The notes below the pieces were generated by a model that worked only from the letters and a program-made list of their open reading frames with translations, was not told the origin of the DNA and did no database searches. 64,000 bases of DNA, taken from the NCBI GenBank assembly GCA_944412495.1, contig CALYBL010000017.1, positions 1 through 64,000 on the forward strand, read 5' to 3'. Every line of letters begins with the position of its first letter. Position 1 is the first letter of the stretch. This document shows, piece by piece, positions 37,417 to 46,740 of the stretch. Both the position numbers and the translations under genes were made by a program. This DNA is from an uncultured Clostridia bacterium. Its GTDB lineage: Bacteria; Bacillota; Clostridia; Oscillospirales; Acutalibacteraceae.

Positions 37417-38616
37417 ATGAAAAGCTATCTATCGATCCGGGAGGCGGCGGAAAAATGGGGTGTGTCCGGGCGGAGAATCAATCAATACTGTTCCGAGGGG
37501 CGTATTCCCGGCGCACAGAGGTTTGGAAAGTCATGGGCGATTCCTGCGGATGCAGAAAAGCCTGAGGATCCACGCAGGACGCGTCAGCAGACGAAATCCA
37601 CTCCGGCAGAGGCGGCTTCCGGCAGTCTGCTGGATCACGCCGACCTAATGCCACTGATGAATGCGTCCTTCGCTCCGGGTCACTGCCGGGAGACCATGGA
37701 AGCGATGGCTGTTGGCCCTCAGCGGGACATTGCCAAGGCAGAGTATTACTATTTCAGCGGCCGGCCGGAGGCGGCAGCAGATACGGCGGAGTCTTACCTC
37801 ACCAGTTCCGACATGGGAGCGCGGCTCTCCGCCTGCCTGCTTTATGCTTATTCCAATCTCTCCATTGGAGAGATACCGCGGGCCAGATTTGCGCTGGGTG
37901 AGTTAAACGCCTCCCTTGCCGCCGCAGGAGAGCAATCGCCCCAGCTTCGGGCGGCGTCGGCTTTTATCGCATCGACGGGGGCGGTGCTGCTCCATCTGCC
38001 GCTGCCGGAGGTCGAGAGCTTTCTGCCGCTGCTGCCGCCAGGTCTTCGGGCATTCGCCCTGTATGTGCAGGCACACTACCTCTATCTGAAAGAAGAGTAC
38101 GCGCGCAGCGCGGGAATAGTGGAGGCCACCCTTGCCATGGGTGCGGCGCGTTACCCAATTCCTGCCATTTACCTAAACCTGGTAGCAGTAATGGACTACA
38201 TGAGCCTGAAGCAGCCCGACCGGGCCGAAGCCCATCTTCTGACGGCGTGGGAAATTGCCCGGCCGGATGACCTCATCGAAGGCTTTGGAGAGCATCATGG
38301 CCTGCTGGGAGCGATGCTGGAGGCGGTCATTAAGCCCAATTGGCCGAAAGATTTCAAGCGCATAATAGACATAACCTATCGCTTCTCTTCCGGGTGGCGT
38401 AGAGTTCATAACCCAATTACAGGGCACGATGTGGCGGATGATCTGACCACCACTGAATTTGCCATGGCGATGCTGGCGGCCAGAGGCTGGACCAACCAGG
38501 AAATTGCGGAGCACCTGCATATTTCGGTGAATACGGTCAAAAGCCATATCTCAGAAGCGATGAGAAAATTGAATGTGGAAACAAGAAAAGAGCTGAAGCA
38601 GTATATGCTGCCATAG
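37417..38616 (+). CDS. transcriptional regulator with N-terminal MerR/excisionase-type HTH and C-terminal LuxR HTH
   Basis: 399 residues with DNA-binding motifs at both ends. Residues 4-50 resemble the MerR/excisionase-like helix-turn-helix (SIREAAEKWGVSGRRINQYC, then GRIPGAQRFGKSWAIP). The last 60 residues are a LuxR/GerE helix-turn-helix (GWTNQEIAEHLHISVNTVKS). The middle (about 75-335) is alpha-helical and Ala/Leu-rich, in the style of TPR repeats. The ATG at 37417 follows AAAGGCGGTGG. It has its own promoter and terminator and stands before the surface-protein genes, its likely but unproven targets. The GC-rich codon use differs from the flanking host genes, which suggests transfer. Confidence 0.85.
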   Translation: MKSYLSIREAAEKWGVSGRRINQYCSEGRIPGAQRFGKSWAIPADAEKPEDPRRTRQQTKSTPAEAASGSLLDHADLMPLMNASFAPGHCRETMEAMAVGPQRDIAKAEYYYFSGRPEAAADTAESYLTSSDMGARLSACLLYAYSNLSIGEIPRARFALGELNASLAAAGEQSPQLRAASAFIASTGAVLLHLPLPEVESFLPLLPPGLRAFALYVQAHYLYLKEEYARSAGIVEATLAMGAARYPIPAIYLNLVAVMDYMSLKQPDRAEAHLLTAWEIARPDDLIEGFGEHHGLLGAMLEAVIKPNWPKDFKRIIDITYRFSSGWRRVHNPITGHDVADDLTTTEFAMAMLAARGWTNQEIAEHLHISVNTVKSHISEAMRKLNVETRKELKQYMLP

Positions 38617-38650
38617 GGGTAATGCCCGCGGGAGGCCGCGGGCATTACCC
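38617..38650 (+). terminator. strong hairpin after the LuxR-type gene
   Basis: A perfect 15-bp stem, GGGTAATGCCCGCGG at 38617-38631 with CCGCGGGCATTACCC at 38636-38650 and a GAGG loop, directly at the stop codon. No T run follows at once, but a second hairpin at 38662-38693 has one. Confidence 0.75.
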
Positions 38651-38661
38651 ATTTCAGGGGT

Positions 38662-38693
38662 AAAAACGGGTAATAGGAATGCCGTTTTTCTTT
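38662..38693 (+). terminator. second terminator after the LuxR-type gene
   Basis: AAAAACGG at 38662-38669 pairs with CCGTTTTT at 38682-38689, followed by CTTTC. It backs up the preceding hairpin. Confidence 0.6.
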
Positions 38694-39121
38694 CGGTATA
38701 ATAAGGATGTAACAGCATAGCCGCGCAAGAATGCGGCTGCTGTCTTTACCGAAGGAGAGCGGGGCAATAGATGAATTTTTATAAAAACGGCTCTGACAAA
38801 GGGAAGTTATTACTCATAATCAGACAAACAGGCAGAATAAGTCTGCCCTTTTCCCCTGCGCACAATTTCATAACGTCATTTCAGAGGACGCGCTGCGCCT
38901 ACGGTTTGTCCGTGGCCGTGACGCGCCCTTTTTCTATTGCAAAAGTTTCGCTTTTGCGGGAAAGGGGGTATTCCCTCAAGCCTACATGTAGTTGGTAAAA
39001 AGCAAAGGGGCGGCAAAACAGCACCGCCTCCCTCACCGACGTTTTGATGCTGGCCGTCCTCGCCGTTTGATTGGCGTGAGGAGTGTTCTGTTCATGCCGC
39101 GGACGAAAAGGGGGATAGGGA
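38694..39121 (+). other. spacer before the surface-protein operon
   Basis: 428 bp. A TATAAT at 38697-38702 may be the -10 of the operon promoter, though the -35 is poor. A 75-codon frame at 38771-38998 starts 13 bp after AAGGAG but encodes a Ser/Arg-rich, featureless peptide, so I do not call it. The end (GGGGGATAGGGA) supplies the ribosome site of the next gene. Confidence 0.45.
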
Positions 39122-39457
39122 ATGGAAAAGACCAAACAATATAAGATTGAGGGTGCTATTCTGGATATTCCCATGCATTGGGATGAGCACTCCCAAAAAT
39201 ATCTGGAGGATTACAGCCTCCTCATCGAAAACCCGGCATACACTCCGGAGGGGCGCCCCATCCTGTTGACCATTGAGGATGCCTGCCGATACAGCGAGCC
39301 GGCAGACGACGACCCATCAAGTATTGATTGCGGCTCCTGCCGCTACTACCGTCAGATTTCCGGCACACTGCTGGGGGTATGTCACAACGGAAAAATGCGC
39401 TCCGGCCCAGAGCCGGCGCAGTCTGAAACCAGCGTAAAGAAGGAGGAAACAACATGA
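39122..39457 (+). CDS. small Cys-cluster protein coupled to the surface protein
   Basis: 111 residues, soluble, with no signal peptide. The N-terminal half is unremarkable (KYLEDYSLLIENPAYTPEGR). The C-terminal half has DCGSCRYYRQISGTLLGVCH, a possible metal-binding knuckle with three Cys and a His. The last 20 residues are charged and low in complexity. The ATG at 39122 follows GATAGGGA. Its stop overlaps the start of the giant surface protein (ATGA), so both come from one message at linked rates. I do not recognise a named family; a role in regulating or modifying the surface protein is an inference from coupling alone. Confidence 0.7.
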   Translation: MEKTKQYKIEGAILDIPMHWDEHSQKYLEDYSLLIENPAYTPEGRPILLTIEDACRYSEPADDDPSSIDCGSCRYYRQISGTLLGVCHNGKMRSGPEPAQSETSVKKEETT

Positions 39458-42400
39458 GAAAGAGAAGACGATTATTAAGCCTGCTGCTTTGCTGCGCGCT
39501 GTTCTTTTCCCTCTGCCCGCAAATGGCAATATTTGCTGAGGGGACGGACAGCAAGGCCATTCAGCTTGGCACTGGCAGCATCAGCGGCTATGACAGCACA
39601 GCCGGGTATGATTATATCTACTTTGGCAACTGGACGGCTCCGGACGAATATACGACTTCCGGCCCCATCAAATGGCGTGTGCTGGATGATACGGCCAACA
39701 ACGGGAGCGACGGGCTGTTCCTGCTCTCCGAAGATCTGTTAGGAACAACAAGTTTTGACAGCGATAGGATCAGCAGTGCATGGCAGGACAGTGATGCAAA
39801 AGTCTGGTGCGGGAATTTTTACAACAACAGCTTCAGCACGGCGGAGCAGGCCGCCGTTTTGGCGACCACGAAAAGCGATGATGCGCATACCAGCAGCAGC
39901 ACTCCAACGGAGCATTTCGTCGCCTCTGAAAATATCCTGAACGGCGATAAGGTGTTTTTCCTGTCGGCGTGGGAAGTGGAAAACAGCGTATACGGTTTTA
40001 TAGATAACGATGCGCGGATATCCACGGATCACTGGTGGCTTCGCTCGCCTAGCGAACAAGTCGGTGATTGGAACGGTGCTGGTTCCGTCATATTTAATGG
40101 TACCGTGGTAGCCGATAATTTAAATACGCAGTCGGGAGCCCGCCCTGCTTTTAATTTAGATACAAACTCTGTTCTCTTCACATCTGCCGCCCAAGGCGGC
40201 AAGTCTGCAAGCGGTATGGACACGGGCTTAGCAGCGGTGAGCGATTATGACGGAAGCGAGTGGAAGCTGACGCTTTTGGACAGCAGCCGCAGCTTTGATG
40301 TAGCAGAGACGAGCTCCAGCGGAAATCCCGGAGGCACCATTGCGCTCAACTATACGGGGGCAGAGACGGGAGCAAATGAATATATATCGGCTATTATCGC
40401 AGACAAAACCAATGGAGCGCCGCTGTATTACGGGCGGGTTGCACAGCCGAGCAGTGAGAACGGCAGCTTGGAAATTACCATCCCAGCCGGGCTTGCGGAG
40501 GGCAGCTATACCCTGAACGTATTCAGCGAGCAGTACAACGGCGATTATAAAACCGACTATGCAAGTGCGTTCCAATCGGTTGATCTCACCGTCACCACAA
40601 CCAGCACGGGAGACCCCGGCTCCGAGGAGTCCGAATCCGGCATTTACGTCGGCGGCGTGGAGCTGACGGGCAGTACAGACGACCCCGCCTACGCATTGAC
40701 TGATGAGGACGGCACAGTGACAACCGCGGGCGCAAACGAGAATAACTACAACATCAAATGGGACGGCGAAACCCTGACGCTCGACAACGCGGTATTAAAC
40801 AGCGGAATTTTCAGAAACTTCCTTGAAGAAGGCGACGATCTGACGGTAAATGTTGTGGGCGAAAATACGATAAATATAACCGACACATACGGAATATCAC
40901 TGGGAGCAAACGCGCTTTATCTTCAGGGGAGCGGAACACTGAACATTATCGAAGAAGGAAGCTTGCGGCAGCAGGGGATCTGGGCAAAGAAAATAACGAT
41001 AGACGGCGTCTCTTTAAACATAAATTCCTCCGCGAGCTGCATTTATGCCGAGGCAAATTACGGCATCGCTGTGGAAGATGGAGATGAGACCATCAACATT
41101 ATAAACGGCGCTGAGCTCAATCTTGTTTCAAGTCAATCTGCACCGATCTCTGCCAAACAGGGAATACAGATCGACGGCAGTACCGTAACGGCAAGGACAA
41201 ATGCCAGTTCACACCATGCCCTTTACGCATATGAAGGCGGCATCGAGATCAACAATTCTACAGTAAAAGCATATGCGGAGTCGTCCTCAAGCGCCGCTGT
41301 ATGGGCGGATACGTCTATCGAGATTACCGGAGAGAGCGACGTAACGGCAACAGGATGCTACGGCATCTACGCCCGTAGCGATGTCTCCATCACCGGCAGC
41401 AAAGTTACGGCTACGGGTACAGACGGTAACGCCTACAGCATAGGCATATACTCCGACATGGGAAACGTCACCATAAGTAACGGTGAGGTCACGGCCACCG
41501 GCGGCGAGGCCACAGCCACGGACGGCAACCCCTACAGCCACGGCATTGATGCCTACGGCAACGTCATCATAACCGGCGGCACGGTAACTGCCGCGGGTGT
41601 CAGAGAGGCTATTTATGCTTTTAAAAACATCACCGTTTCCCCGCAGGCCGGCAAGGCCATCGAGGTCAAGACAGGCGGTGACGAGGCCGGCGCGGCGGAA
41701 ATCAGCGGTTCTCCGTTTACTGAGGAAACAGATATCACCGACCTTGTTGCCTATGAAAAATACTTCCACAGCGAAGTCGTGGAGATCGCATCCCCAGATC
41801 CCGATCCCCCTACCAATTACGGCATCTATGTGGGCGGCGTGGGTCTGGCAGGCAGTACAGACGACCCCGCCTACGCATTGACTGATGAGGACGGCGCAGT
41901 GACAACCGCGGGCGCAAACGAGAATAACTACAACATCAAATGGGACGGCGAAACCCTGACGCTTGATAATGCGACGGTCACACAGGGCTCGTACGAGTTT
42001 TTTAACGGCGAAGCGGCCGCCATTTACTGTGAAACCGGCCTTGTGATCGAGCTGGTCGGAGAGAACACTGTCAAAGGTCCGGACGATGACTATGAGATTG
42101 TATGCGATTACAGCTATGGTATTTGTGTCGACAGTGATCTCGCTATTTCCGGCAGCGGCGCTCTGAACGCCACGGGCGGTACAGTCATGAGCGAGCACTA
42201 TTATGTTTACAGCTGCGGAATCGAAGCGGAAGGCAGCATCAATATCTCCGGCGGCAAAGTAACTGCCACAGGCGGAGCGGCCACGAGCGATAATTCTATC
42301 GCTTGGAGCAAGGGCCTCAGTTCCTCTGCCAGCAACGTTACTGTAAGCGGCGGCACCGTCATGGCCGAAGGCGGCGAAGCCATGGGCAATGGCGCGCAAA

Positions 42401-44031
42401 GCTACGGCATCGACGCTGACAGCAACATAATTGTTAACGCCGGCACGGCGGAGGTTACAGGCGGAACGGCCACAGGCAGATACGCTGACAGCTATGGCAT
42501 ATATTCCTACAACGGAAACGTCACCATAAGTGATGGTGAGGTCACGGCCACCGGCGGCTGGGCCTCGGGCAACGGCGGTAACGCCTACAGCATAGGCATC
42601 AATACCTACTATGACGTCACCATAAACGGCGGCGAATTAACTGCCACCGGCGGCGAAGTTACGGGCGATTACGCGGAAAGCAGCGGCATCAGTTCCTATG
42701 AGGTCATCACCATCACCGGCGGTAAAGTAACCGCCACCGGCGGCTGGGCCTCGGGCAACGGCGATTACGTCTACAGCAGTGGCATATATTCCGACGGCGT
42801 TATCATCACCGGCGGCGAGGTCTCTGCTTTGGGAGGAGTGGCCGTGGATGAGAACGAAGGCGTCAGCGCTTACAGCTACGGCATCGAAGCCTATCACGAT
42901 GTTATAATCGAAAATGCGACGGTTTACGCCAGGGGAAATCAGGCCAATTACAGCGCCGGTATTTACGTAGACGACAACATTACCGTTGAAAGCGGCAGCG
43001 TAAATGCGCTCGGAGGAAGAGCTGTAAATAATAATGACCCTGACTTGGCGGCAAGCGCGGGAATAACCGCCTCAGGCAGCATCAACGTAAACGGCGGCGA
43101 GGTCACCGCGGAGGTGGGACTCTCAGAGCACGGCGCCGCGGACGGCATCTACGCCTACGGTGATATAAGCATAAACGGCGGTAGTGTAGCAGCCACTGGC
43201 GCTTCATACACCGTTGACGGAGTTGAGCCGCAGTATTCCGGCGGCATTTTCAGCGAAACTGGCGACGTCACAATCACGGGCGAAGATACCGTTGTAAACG
43301 CGAGCGGCGGTTGCGCCAGCGACGGCATAACCGCTATCGCAGCAAAAGCGGGAGATATTGTCATAAAGGGCGGCTCTGTCCGCGCCGACGGTGCATACGG
43401 CGCGTATACAAACTATGACTGGCTCGGCAATGGCCTCAGCGCATTGAAGGATGACGACGGCACAGGCGGAAACATCATCATCTCGAGCGGAACTTTGGCC
43501 GCAGTAGGATACACTGACAGCATCTACTACGAGGGAGAGCTTATCGTCCGTCCTGAAGGCGCCGAGATTACCATTGGTGTCCTGGATGACTGGATTGTCG
43601 ATGAGGATACCTGGGAGCTGGATTGGGATAAGATGGATGCAGATGCATCTCAGCTTGAAGGCTCTCCGTTTGCGGAGGAAACGGTAATTGCAAGATCGCT
43701 CACTGAGGGTAAACTGTATTTCGGAGCAACTGCTGCTGCGACCGACCCGACTGATCCAACCGACCCGACTGACCCGACGGACCCGAGCGACCCGACGGAC
43801 CCGACGGACCCGACCGATCCAACCGATCCGGCTGCCCCATCTGACCCGACCAGCCCATCTGACCCAACAAATCCGTCGGACTCCGACAAACAAAACGGCG
43901 ACACAGATAAAGACGGCAATAATCCGCAAACCGGTGATGACGGCAATATTATACTGTGCATTTTAATACTGACGGTTTCCGCATGTGCCGCAACGGGAAT
44001 CTTTGCTTATAACAGGCGAAAAAAGTGTTAA
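39454..44031 (+). CDS. giant sortase-anchored surface protein with DUF6273-like and beta-helix domains
   Basis: 1525 residues. Signal peptide 1-29. Residues about 45-240 have the DUF6273-like pattern (IKWRVLDD, LLSEDLL, KVWCGNFYNN, HWWLRSPS). A beta-sandwich-like part follows. A module beginning GIYVGGVELTGSTDDPAYAL occurs twice (near 396 and 789), almost unchanged. From about 450 to 1420 short repeats such as GGKVTATGG and GDVTITGGEV suggest a long right-handed beta-helix. A Pro-Thr-Asp repeat (1430-1475) spans the wall. NPQTG (1490-1494), a hydrophobic segment and RRKKC form a sortase sorting signal. Likely an adhesin or glycan-binding protein; the ligand is unknown. Start ATG 39454, after AAGGAGGAA. 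Confidence 0.88.
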   Translation: MRKRRRLLSLLLCCALFFSLCPQMAIFAEGTDSKAIQLGTGSISGYDSTAGYDYIYFGNWTAPDEYTTSGPIKWRVLDDTANNGSDGLFLLSEDLLGTTSFDSDRISSAWQDSDAKVWCGNFYNNSFSTAEQAAVLATTKSDDAHTSSSTPTEHFVASENILNGDKVFFLSAWEVENSVYGFIDNDARISTDHWWLRSPSEQVGDWNGAGSVIFNGTVVADNLNTQSGARPAFNLDTNSVLFTSAAQGGKSASGMDTGLAAVSDYDGSEWKLTLLDSSRSFDVAETSSSGNPGGTIALNYTGAETGANEYISAIIADKTNGAPLYYGRVAQPSSENGSLEITIPAGLAEGSYTLNVFSEQYNGDYKTDYASAFQSVDLTVTTTSTGDPGSEESESGIYVGGVELTGSTDDPAYALTDEDGTVTTAGANENNYNIKWDGETLTLDNAVLNSGIFRNFLEEGDDLTVNVVGENTINITDTYGISLGANALYLQGSGTLNIIEEGSLRQQGIWAKKITIDGVSLNINSSASCIYAEANYGIAVEDGDETINIINGAELNLVSSQSAPISAKQGIQIDGSTVTARTNASSHHALYAYEGGIEINNSTVKAYAESSSSAAVWADTSIEITGESDVTATGCYGIYARSDVSITGSKVTATGTDGNAYSIGIYSDMGNVTISNGEVTATGGEATATDGNPYSHGIDAYGNVIITGGTVTAAGVREAIYAFKNITVSPQAGKAIEVKTGGDEAGAAEISGSPFTEETDITDLVAYEKYFHSEVVEIASPDPDPPTNYGIYVGGVGLAGSTDDPAYALTDEDGAVTTAGANENNYNIKWDGETLTLDNATVTQGSYEFFNGEAAAIYCETGLVIELVGENTVKGPDDDYEIVCDYSYGICVDSDLAISGSGALNATGGTVMSEHYYVYSCGIEAEGSINISGGKVTATGGAATSDNSIAWSKGLSSSASNVTVSGGTVMAEGGEAMGNGAQSYGIDADSNIIVNAGTAEVTGGTATGRYADSYGIYSYNGNVTISDGEVTATGGWASGNGGNAYSIGINTYYDVTINGGELTATGGEVTGDYAESSGISSYEVITITGGKVTATGGWASGNGDYVYSSGIYSDGVIITGGEVSALGGVAVDENEGVSAYSYGIEAYHDVIIENATVYARGNQANYSAGIYVDDNITVESGSVNALGGRAVNNNDPDLAASAGITASGSINVNGGEVTAEVGLSEHGAADGIYAYGDISINGGSVAATGASYTVDGVEPQYSGGIFSETGDVTITGEDTVVNASGGCASDGITAIAAKAGDIVIKGGSVRADGAYGAYTNYDWLGNGLSALKDDDGTGGNIIISSGTLAAVGYTDSIYYEGELIVRPEGAEITIGVLDDWIVDEDTWELDWDKMDADASQLEGSPFAEETVIARSLTEGKLYFGATAAATDPTDPTDPTDPTDPSDPTDPTDPTDPTDPAAPSDPTSPSDPTNPSDSDKQNGDTDKDGNNPQTGDDGNIILCILILTVSACAATGIFAYNRRKKC

Positions 44032-44070
44032 AATCATTTGCGTCATCGGATATAAATTTGAAATCTGGAA

Positions 44071-44108
44071 AAAACATCATGGCTTGAAGGAGCCATGATG
44101 TTTTTTTC
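44071..44108 (+). terminator. intrinsic terminator of the surface-protein operon
   Basis: AAAACATCATGGCT at 44071-44084 pairs with AGCCATGATGTTTT at 44091-44104, with a long T run at 44101-44107. It lies 40 bp after the stop codon. Confidence 0.92.
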
Positions 44109-44415
44109 AAACGCCTATTTTCCAAAAATCAGATTATAATTGTCTGTACAGGCGGCAGACTGAATACATATAGGCTCCCGATTCATTTTGTCATCCTAAA
44201 GGAGAATATCTATGAGTGGTTTTTTCAAAGTATGGCAAAGCTGACGCTCTGGGGCACCCATATCCTGTGTTTCAGTCCGCGGCTTTTCTGCCTCTCTGAC
44301 AGTTCAGATTTAGACGATAGTTAATAAAAAGAGTTAAATACAAAATAGTCAATATCAATATATTTATCATATCGATATATGAATAGGAAGAAGATTTTTC
44401 ACTATTAGCTCTGCT

Positions 44416-44776
44416 TTATTGTGTAAGGTAAACACCGTATGAATAAGCATCATCAGCATAAAACTTTGACACCTGTTCTTTCAGTCCATTGTACTGTTTC
44501 AGAGAATTGTTCAGTGCGCAGAATATTTTTGCCTTTGATACTCCCAGCATCTTAGTGTTGTCTTCTCTTTGACAATCCCTTCCTTCGCGTCCGGAATACA
44601 GGGATTATCGGTACATTTTAAAGAACATAGCAGCTCCTTTTAAGATTTCAGTTTCTTCCAATTTCTCTGTCAGTTCCGAAATTCTGCGGGTAAGATTACG
44701 CATTTCTGGTGTCTGATAGAATGGAGCTTTTTTCTCAGCAATCGGATTTTTCCGTTCCTCTGTTTTTCCTTAATCA
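44416..44776 (-). pseudogene. fragments of a mobilisation-type protein
   Basis: Two minus-strand pieces read as natural protein: AEKKAPFYQTPEMRNLTRR with ISELTEKLEETEILKGA (44605-44776, ends at a stop), and KAKIFCALNNSLKQYNGLKE with QVSKFYADDAYSYG (44416 to about 44577). They are separated by a stop and a frame change and have no start. The helical, charged style suits the C-terminus of a relaxase or transposon-associated protein, but I do not recognise the family. Confidence 0.35.
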
Positions 44777-44995
44777 GCTACACCAAGCAAGCATAGCATT
44801 TCGGCTCCGACGCAACTTTACAGATATGCGATGCGTGAACGGCTTGCCATCAGCTGGGAAAAACGCTTTGCGGTTGACCGTGTGCAGGACGCCTGTGGCG
44901 AGAAATACGATTCGATGATGATGCTTGACAGCAAGCGGGATGTCGCAAATCTGCTCGGCAAAGAAGCTGAGATAAGGTCTATCCGTGAGAGATGA
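44774..44995 (+). pseudogene. fragment of an unidentified mobile-element protein
   Basis: A plus-strand frame without a start encodes SKHSISAPTQLYRYAMRERL, then AISWEKRFAVDRVQDACGEK and YDSMMMLDSKRDVANLLGKE, ending at a stop at 44993. The composition is that of a real protein with an ordered core, so this is a C-terminal remnant rather than a chance frame. Family not recognised. Confidence 0.4.
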
Positions 44996-45071
44996 CGTCA
45001 GAAGCAATATGAAAAATTTAAGCTTTCACAGAGAAAAATCAAGTGCAAAAAGCAGGAACGATAGTTTTTTG

Positions 45072-46112
45072 ATAGTTACAAATGCTGCACATGCCCGGAG
45101 CTGTAGGATTGTCAAACATGTTGTACAGTAAGGGAAGGAAGAAAAGCAGCAAGCTTTTCTATAGGAGAGAGCCAATGGAGAGGACGCATAGGTAAGTCAT
45201 TGGAACTTTTTTGGTGAGCAGCAAGCTGTTTAGCAAAATCGGCAAGAGAGAAGGAAACGGTGTGTGTTGTAGAAACGCTTCTGGTCTTCGCGGTGGCTGC
45301 GTTCCACTTTGCCGTTGTGTCTTGGCGTATAGGGGCGGATCAGCTTGTGTCGGATTCCAAGCCGTGCTGCCGTCAGTTCAAAGCGTGTGGGCAGGCCTCT
45401 TTTGCTGTTGGAGAAACGGTTGGTAAACTCAAACCCATTGTCTGTCTGCACACACTCTACCTGCACACCGCGGCGCTTGAACCAGGCTGCCATTTTCTCC
45501 AGGAAATCGGCGGAAGAATAGGTGCTCTGCTCCGGGTAGGCACCCAGATAGCGCAGGCGTGTATATTCGTCGATTGCAGTATATTGGTACAGGCGCTCTT
45601 CCGGGTTTGCAAGACATTTCAGCGGCACTACTTTCACGTCTACCTGCACACGCTGGCCGGGATACTGCATCTGTTCGTATGGTTTTGCTTTGTAGGGTGT
45701 TTTGGCCTTTGGCTGTGGGAACATTCCCAGTTTGCGCATAACCCGGAACAGGCTTTCCGGGCAGCGGGTGTAACCACGTTTGCGAAGCCGGTGCCAAAGC
45801 TCCACCATGCCTAATGTGGGATTTCGTCTTCGCAAATCCCGGATGAGCTTGAGCTCTGCTTCTGTGTGCTGGTTGGGATGGTGGTGCGGGCGTCTGGACT
45901 GACAGGCCAGGGATGCCACATTTCCATTCCAACGTGCCTTCCAGAAGTAGATATATGACCGGCGTTTGTTGTATTTTCTGCTGGCCCGGCTCACACCATA
46001 TTTGGCAGCATACTGCATTAAAGATTGCCGATACCGCATGTCTTGTGTTATACTGTTACTCATGAGGGACAGAGCTCCTTTTTTGGGTTTGTTGGTGTCG
46101 CAACTTAACTAT
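45072..46112 (-). mobile_element. IS481-type insertion sequence remnant
   Basis: About 1.04 kb containing one transposase gene. Possible terminal inverted repeats: ATAGTTACAAATGCTGC at 45072-45088 against the reverse complement of GTCGCAACTTAACTAT at 46097-46112. They match mainly in ATAGTTA and in TGC...C. Ends are approximate and no target duplication was identified. Confidence 0.5.
45112..46063 (-). pseudogene. IS481-family DDE transposase, frameshifted
   Basis: The intact-frame part (45230-46063, 277 codons) has an N-terminal HTH (YAAKYGVSRASRKYNKRRSY) and the integrase core with QVDVKVVPLK, AIDEYTRLRYLGAY, VQTDNGFEFTNRF and RPYTPRHNGKVERSHREDQK, so all catalytic acids (D, D, E) are present. 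After FYNTHRF the frame runs into a stop. Deleting one C of the CC at 45253-45254 restores FSLADFAKQLAAHQKSSNDL and about 45 further natural residues, ending at 45112. The gene is therefore broken by one inserted base, unless a recoding event is used. The start ATG follows AAGGAG. Confidence 0.85.
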
Positions 46113-46372
46113 ACCCTATGAAGGCTCTGTCCTTCTACTTTTTTATTCTCTTTTTTTCTTCCCTTTGTCCAATATGTATTGTACTCCTACAGATTTATAT
46201 GGGTGAAAAAAGGGGACATGACCGCCCATCGGTGGTCATGTCCCTGTTTGCTATCCGTCTGTACTCCTTTCGGTTGGCTGCTTCGCTTTACCACAAATGA
46301 GCCGCGGGTCATTGTGTGTCAGGCGGTAAAAACCACCCTTTACACAATACATCCCCAAAAGCCATACTGAGC
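46113..46372. other. spacer between IS remnant and recombinase remnant
   Basis: Contains the stem GGGACATGACC at 46213-46223 with GGTCATGTCCC at 46234-46244, followed by TGTTTGC, a terminator-like structure on the plus strand. No gene. Confidence 0.5.
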
Positions 46373-46740
46373 AAATATGCCGCCGACCATGGATTCCGGA
46401 ACACCCGATTTTTTGTGGACGACGGTTTCTTAGGGACCAGCTTTCAGAGACCGGGGTTACAGGAGATGATGTGATATGTGGAGGATTACAGCGCATCCGC
46501 TGTGATTGTCACAGACCTGTCCCGGCCGGGCAGAGACTATTCCTGCATGTGGCGGCTGCAGGATTTCATCTTTCCCGCCTATGACTCCCGCTTTATCGCT
46601 ATCAATGACGATGTGGACAGAGTACCAAAGCGGAAAATGATTTTGCGGTGTTCAAAAATGTATTTGACGACTACTACGCCAAGAATACCGGCAAGAAAAT
46701 CCGGACAGTGGCAAAGATGCGGGTCGAAGCCGGGGAACAA
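46373..46740 (+). pseudogene. large serine recombinase, N-terminal remnant with frameshifts
   Basis: Three pieces in two frames give the resolvase-type catalytic domain of transposon recombinases: KYAADHGFRNTRFFVDDGF, then GTSFQRPGLQEMM ending at a stop; SASAVIVTDLSRPGRDYSCM followed by FIAINDDVD from the 46478 frame; and ENDFAVFKNVFDDYYAKNTG followed by KKIRTVAKMRVEAGEQ in the next frame. The amino-terminal catalytic Ser region and the whole DNA-binding half are missing. A dead relic of an earlier conjugative or mobilisable transposon. Confidence 0.85.

Larger units (their letters stand above)
44109..45071. other. decayed mobile DNA
   Basis: About 960 bp without an intact gene but with readable fragments of former genes on both strands (44416-44776 minus; 44774-44995 plus). 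It lies between the surface-protein terminator and the IS remnant. Confidence 0.5.

Noticed and set aside
38771..38998. 75-codon frame before the surface-protein operon
   Set aside because: The ribosome site is too far away and the peptide is featureless; weak enough to leave out.
41287..42399. Minus-strand frame of 370 codons opposite the adhesin
   Set aside because: Caused by the repeats and base bias of the surface-protein gene; no ribosome site.
41400..43500. Short spaced repeats that could suggest a CRISPR array
   Set aside because: Repeats are in frame, vary in length and encode the GGxVTATGG beta-helix pattern of the adhesin.
43204..43929. Minus-strand frame of 241 codons with Arg/Val/Trp repeats
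   Set aside because: Antisense image of the Pro-Thr-Asp repeat of the adhesin.
45260..45814. Plus-strand frame of 184 codons over the IS remnant
   Set aside because: Antisense to the transposase, which has DDE motifs and a ribosome site.
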